A DNA stretch of 64,000 bases from assembly GCF_036345175.1 (NCBI RefSeq), contig NZ_CP107780.1, positions 1,054,001-1,118,000 of the forward strand, written 5' to 3'. Below the pieces are notes generated by a model. It did not search any database, had not been told where the DNA came from, and saw nothing but the letters and a program-made list of their open reading frames with translations. A program made the position numbers and the translations under genes. Position 1 is the stretch's first letter, and each line of letters opens with the position of its first letter. This stretch comes from Streptomyces sp. NBC_00576. GTDB lineage: Bacteria > Actinomycetota > Actinomycetes > Streptomycetales > Streptomycetaceae. Positions 63,293 to 64,000 of this stretch are shown in pieces.

Positions 63293-63387
63293 ACGTGGGT
63301 CGCGGTGCCGGTGAAGACCTCCTCGCGTTCGCCCGTGCCGAGGGAGGCGGTCAACTCCCAGACCTTGGTGTGCAGAGCCACTCTCAT
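63280..63387 (-). pseudogene. Internally deleted L-rhamnose/fucose mutarotase remnant
   Basis: Only 35 codons. It begins MRVALHTKV, the usual start of streptomycete mutarotases, then jumps to WELTASL..., where complete proteins end in a VVWEL-like tail. About 90 central residues are absent. The ATG overlaps the aldo/keto reductase stop by 4 nt (ATGA), the coupling expected for an intact reductase-mutarotase operon. The family call rests on remembered sequences, so treat it as likely rather than proven. Confidence 0.5.
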
Positions 63388-64000
63388 GACGGCTCCTCGG
63401 TGGACAGCAGACCGGTGTCCCTGAGTTCCTGCCAGAAGGCCTCGGGCACGGACACGGCGAACTGCTCGGCGCAGTCCCGCACTTCGGCCGCCGAACGGGT
63501 GCCGACGAGAACGCCGGCGACGGCCGGGTGGGCCGCGCAGAAGGCGAGCGCGGCTGCCCGCAGGGTGATGCCGTGACGTTCGGCGACGGACTTCATACGC
63601 AGGGCGCGGTCCAGCAACTCGCCCGACGCCGCCGCATAGTTGTAGGTCGCTCCGGGCCTCGGGTCCGCCAGCAGCCCGGAGTTGAAGGCGCCGCCGATCA
63701 CGACGGACGTACCGCGTTCGACGGCGGCCGGCAGCAGTTCGCTGAGCGCGCTCTGGTCGAGGAGCGTGTAGCGGCCGGCGCACAGGACCACGTCGACGTC
63801 CGTGTCCCGGACGAAGCGGGTGAGCATCTCCGCCTGGTTCATGCCCGCGCCGATCGCACGGACGACGCCTTCGGAGCGGAGTTCCTCCAACGCCGGACAG
63901 GCCTCGCGGAACGCGTCCTCGGCGTGGTCGTCGGGATCGTGGAGGTAGACGACGTCGACGTGGTCGAGGCCGAGCCGCTCCAGGCTCGCCTCCAGCGTCC
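63384..64000 (-). CDS. Aldo/keto reductase (5' part outside window)
   Basis: C-terminal ~205 residues of a TIM-barrel NADPH-dependent reductase. TLEASLERLGLDHVDVVYLH carries the family segment, and HDPDD and LEELRSEGVVRAIGAGMNQ follow. It closely resembles L-fucose/D-threo-aldose 1-dehydrogenases (YLHDPDD, GVLVGTRSAAEV). It oxidises or reduces a free sugar. The operon partner immediately downstream looks like a broken mutarotase. The start lies beyond position 64000. Confidence 0.88.
   Translation of the reverse strand, partial: TLEASLERLGLDHVDVVYLHDPDDHAEDAFREACPALEELRSEGVVRAIGAGMNQAEMLTRFVRDTDVDVVLCAGRYTLLDQSALSELLPAAVERGTSVVIGGAFNSGLLADPRPGATYNYAAASGELLDRALRMKSVAERHGITLRAAALAFCAAHPAVAGVLVGTRSAAEVRDCAEQFAVSVPEAFWQELRDTGLLSTEEPS

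Overview
The window is high-GC DNA whose genes have strongly G/C-rich third codon positions. It carries GTG starts, apparently leaderless genes, an ergothioneine cluster, a class F sortase and one rare TTA leucine codon. All of this points to a Streptomyces chromosome. From memory (not searched), the order egtABCD, sdhCAB with a LysR gene, an RmdA-type c-di-GMP protein and an SCO0930-type lipoprotein resembles the S. coelicolor SCO088x-SCO093x neighbourhood. I see no insertion sequence, prophage, CRISPR array, tRNA or rRNA.

Layout. 1-8.4 kb: redox and housekeeping genes. These are a partial PepSY membrane protein, peptide deformylase, a flavin disulfide reductase divergent from a thioredoxin that has a SigR-type promoter, an aldehyde dehydrogenase, a LacI regulator with palindromic operators, and a TetR regulator divergent from an FMN reductase across paired operators. 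8.4-18.5 kb: an F420/FMN-type oxidoreductase, TerC, an HSL-family esterase, a PucR-type regulator, a secreted GH43-AbfB arabinanase-like enzyme, an amidase, an NfeD-like/flotillin pair and an orphan PemK/MazF-like gene. 18.5-19.3 kb looks decayed and non-coding.

19.3-25.6 kb: a bacterial PARG-like macrodomain enzyme divergent from egtA-egtB-egtC-egtD, whose genes overlap by 1-4 nt, then dodecin and a HAD phosphatase. 25.7-31.5 kb: secreted plant-polysaccharide enzymes, namely a PL9-like pectate lyase with a TTA codon, GH43-AbfB, and GH127 with an inserted LamG domain. The two GH43 genes, 13 kb apart, share a GTTC-N8-GAAC palindrome upstream. 31.6-38.0 kb: an MMPL exporter, a NarL-type two-component system, and a KhtU/KhtT-like K+/H+ antiporter with its regulator.

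38.0-46 kb: a DinB protein, a luciferase-like oxidoreductase, an OlsB/OlsA-like ornithine-lipid pair, and a single-cytochrome succinate dehydrogenase operon (sdhCAB) divergent from a LysR gene across a perfect T-N11-A palindrome. 46-50.5 kb: rmdA (PAS-GGDEF-EAL) overlapping a DUF574 methyltransferase, then an SCO0930-type lipoprotein. 50.7-54.6 kb: a cell-surface block of a proline-rich membrane protein, a DUF4239 protein, two small secreted proteins with C-terminal anchors, and a class F sortase. 54.7-64 kb: polysaccharide deacetylase, a universal stress protein, an ECF sigma / unknown / anti-sigma triplet, a Fpg/Nei glycosylase, a PAS-GAF-PP2C-HATPase phosphatase, a lipase maturation factor, and a partial aldo/keto reductase translationally coupled to a 35-codon mutarotase remnant.

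The most notable non-coding signals are the paired operators (LacI, TetR, LysR, GTTC-N8-GAAC), a dispersed GC-rich repeat seen at three places, and several 19-22 bp perfect or near-perfect bidirectional terminator hairpins.
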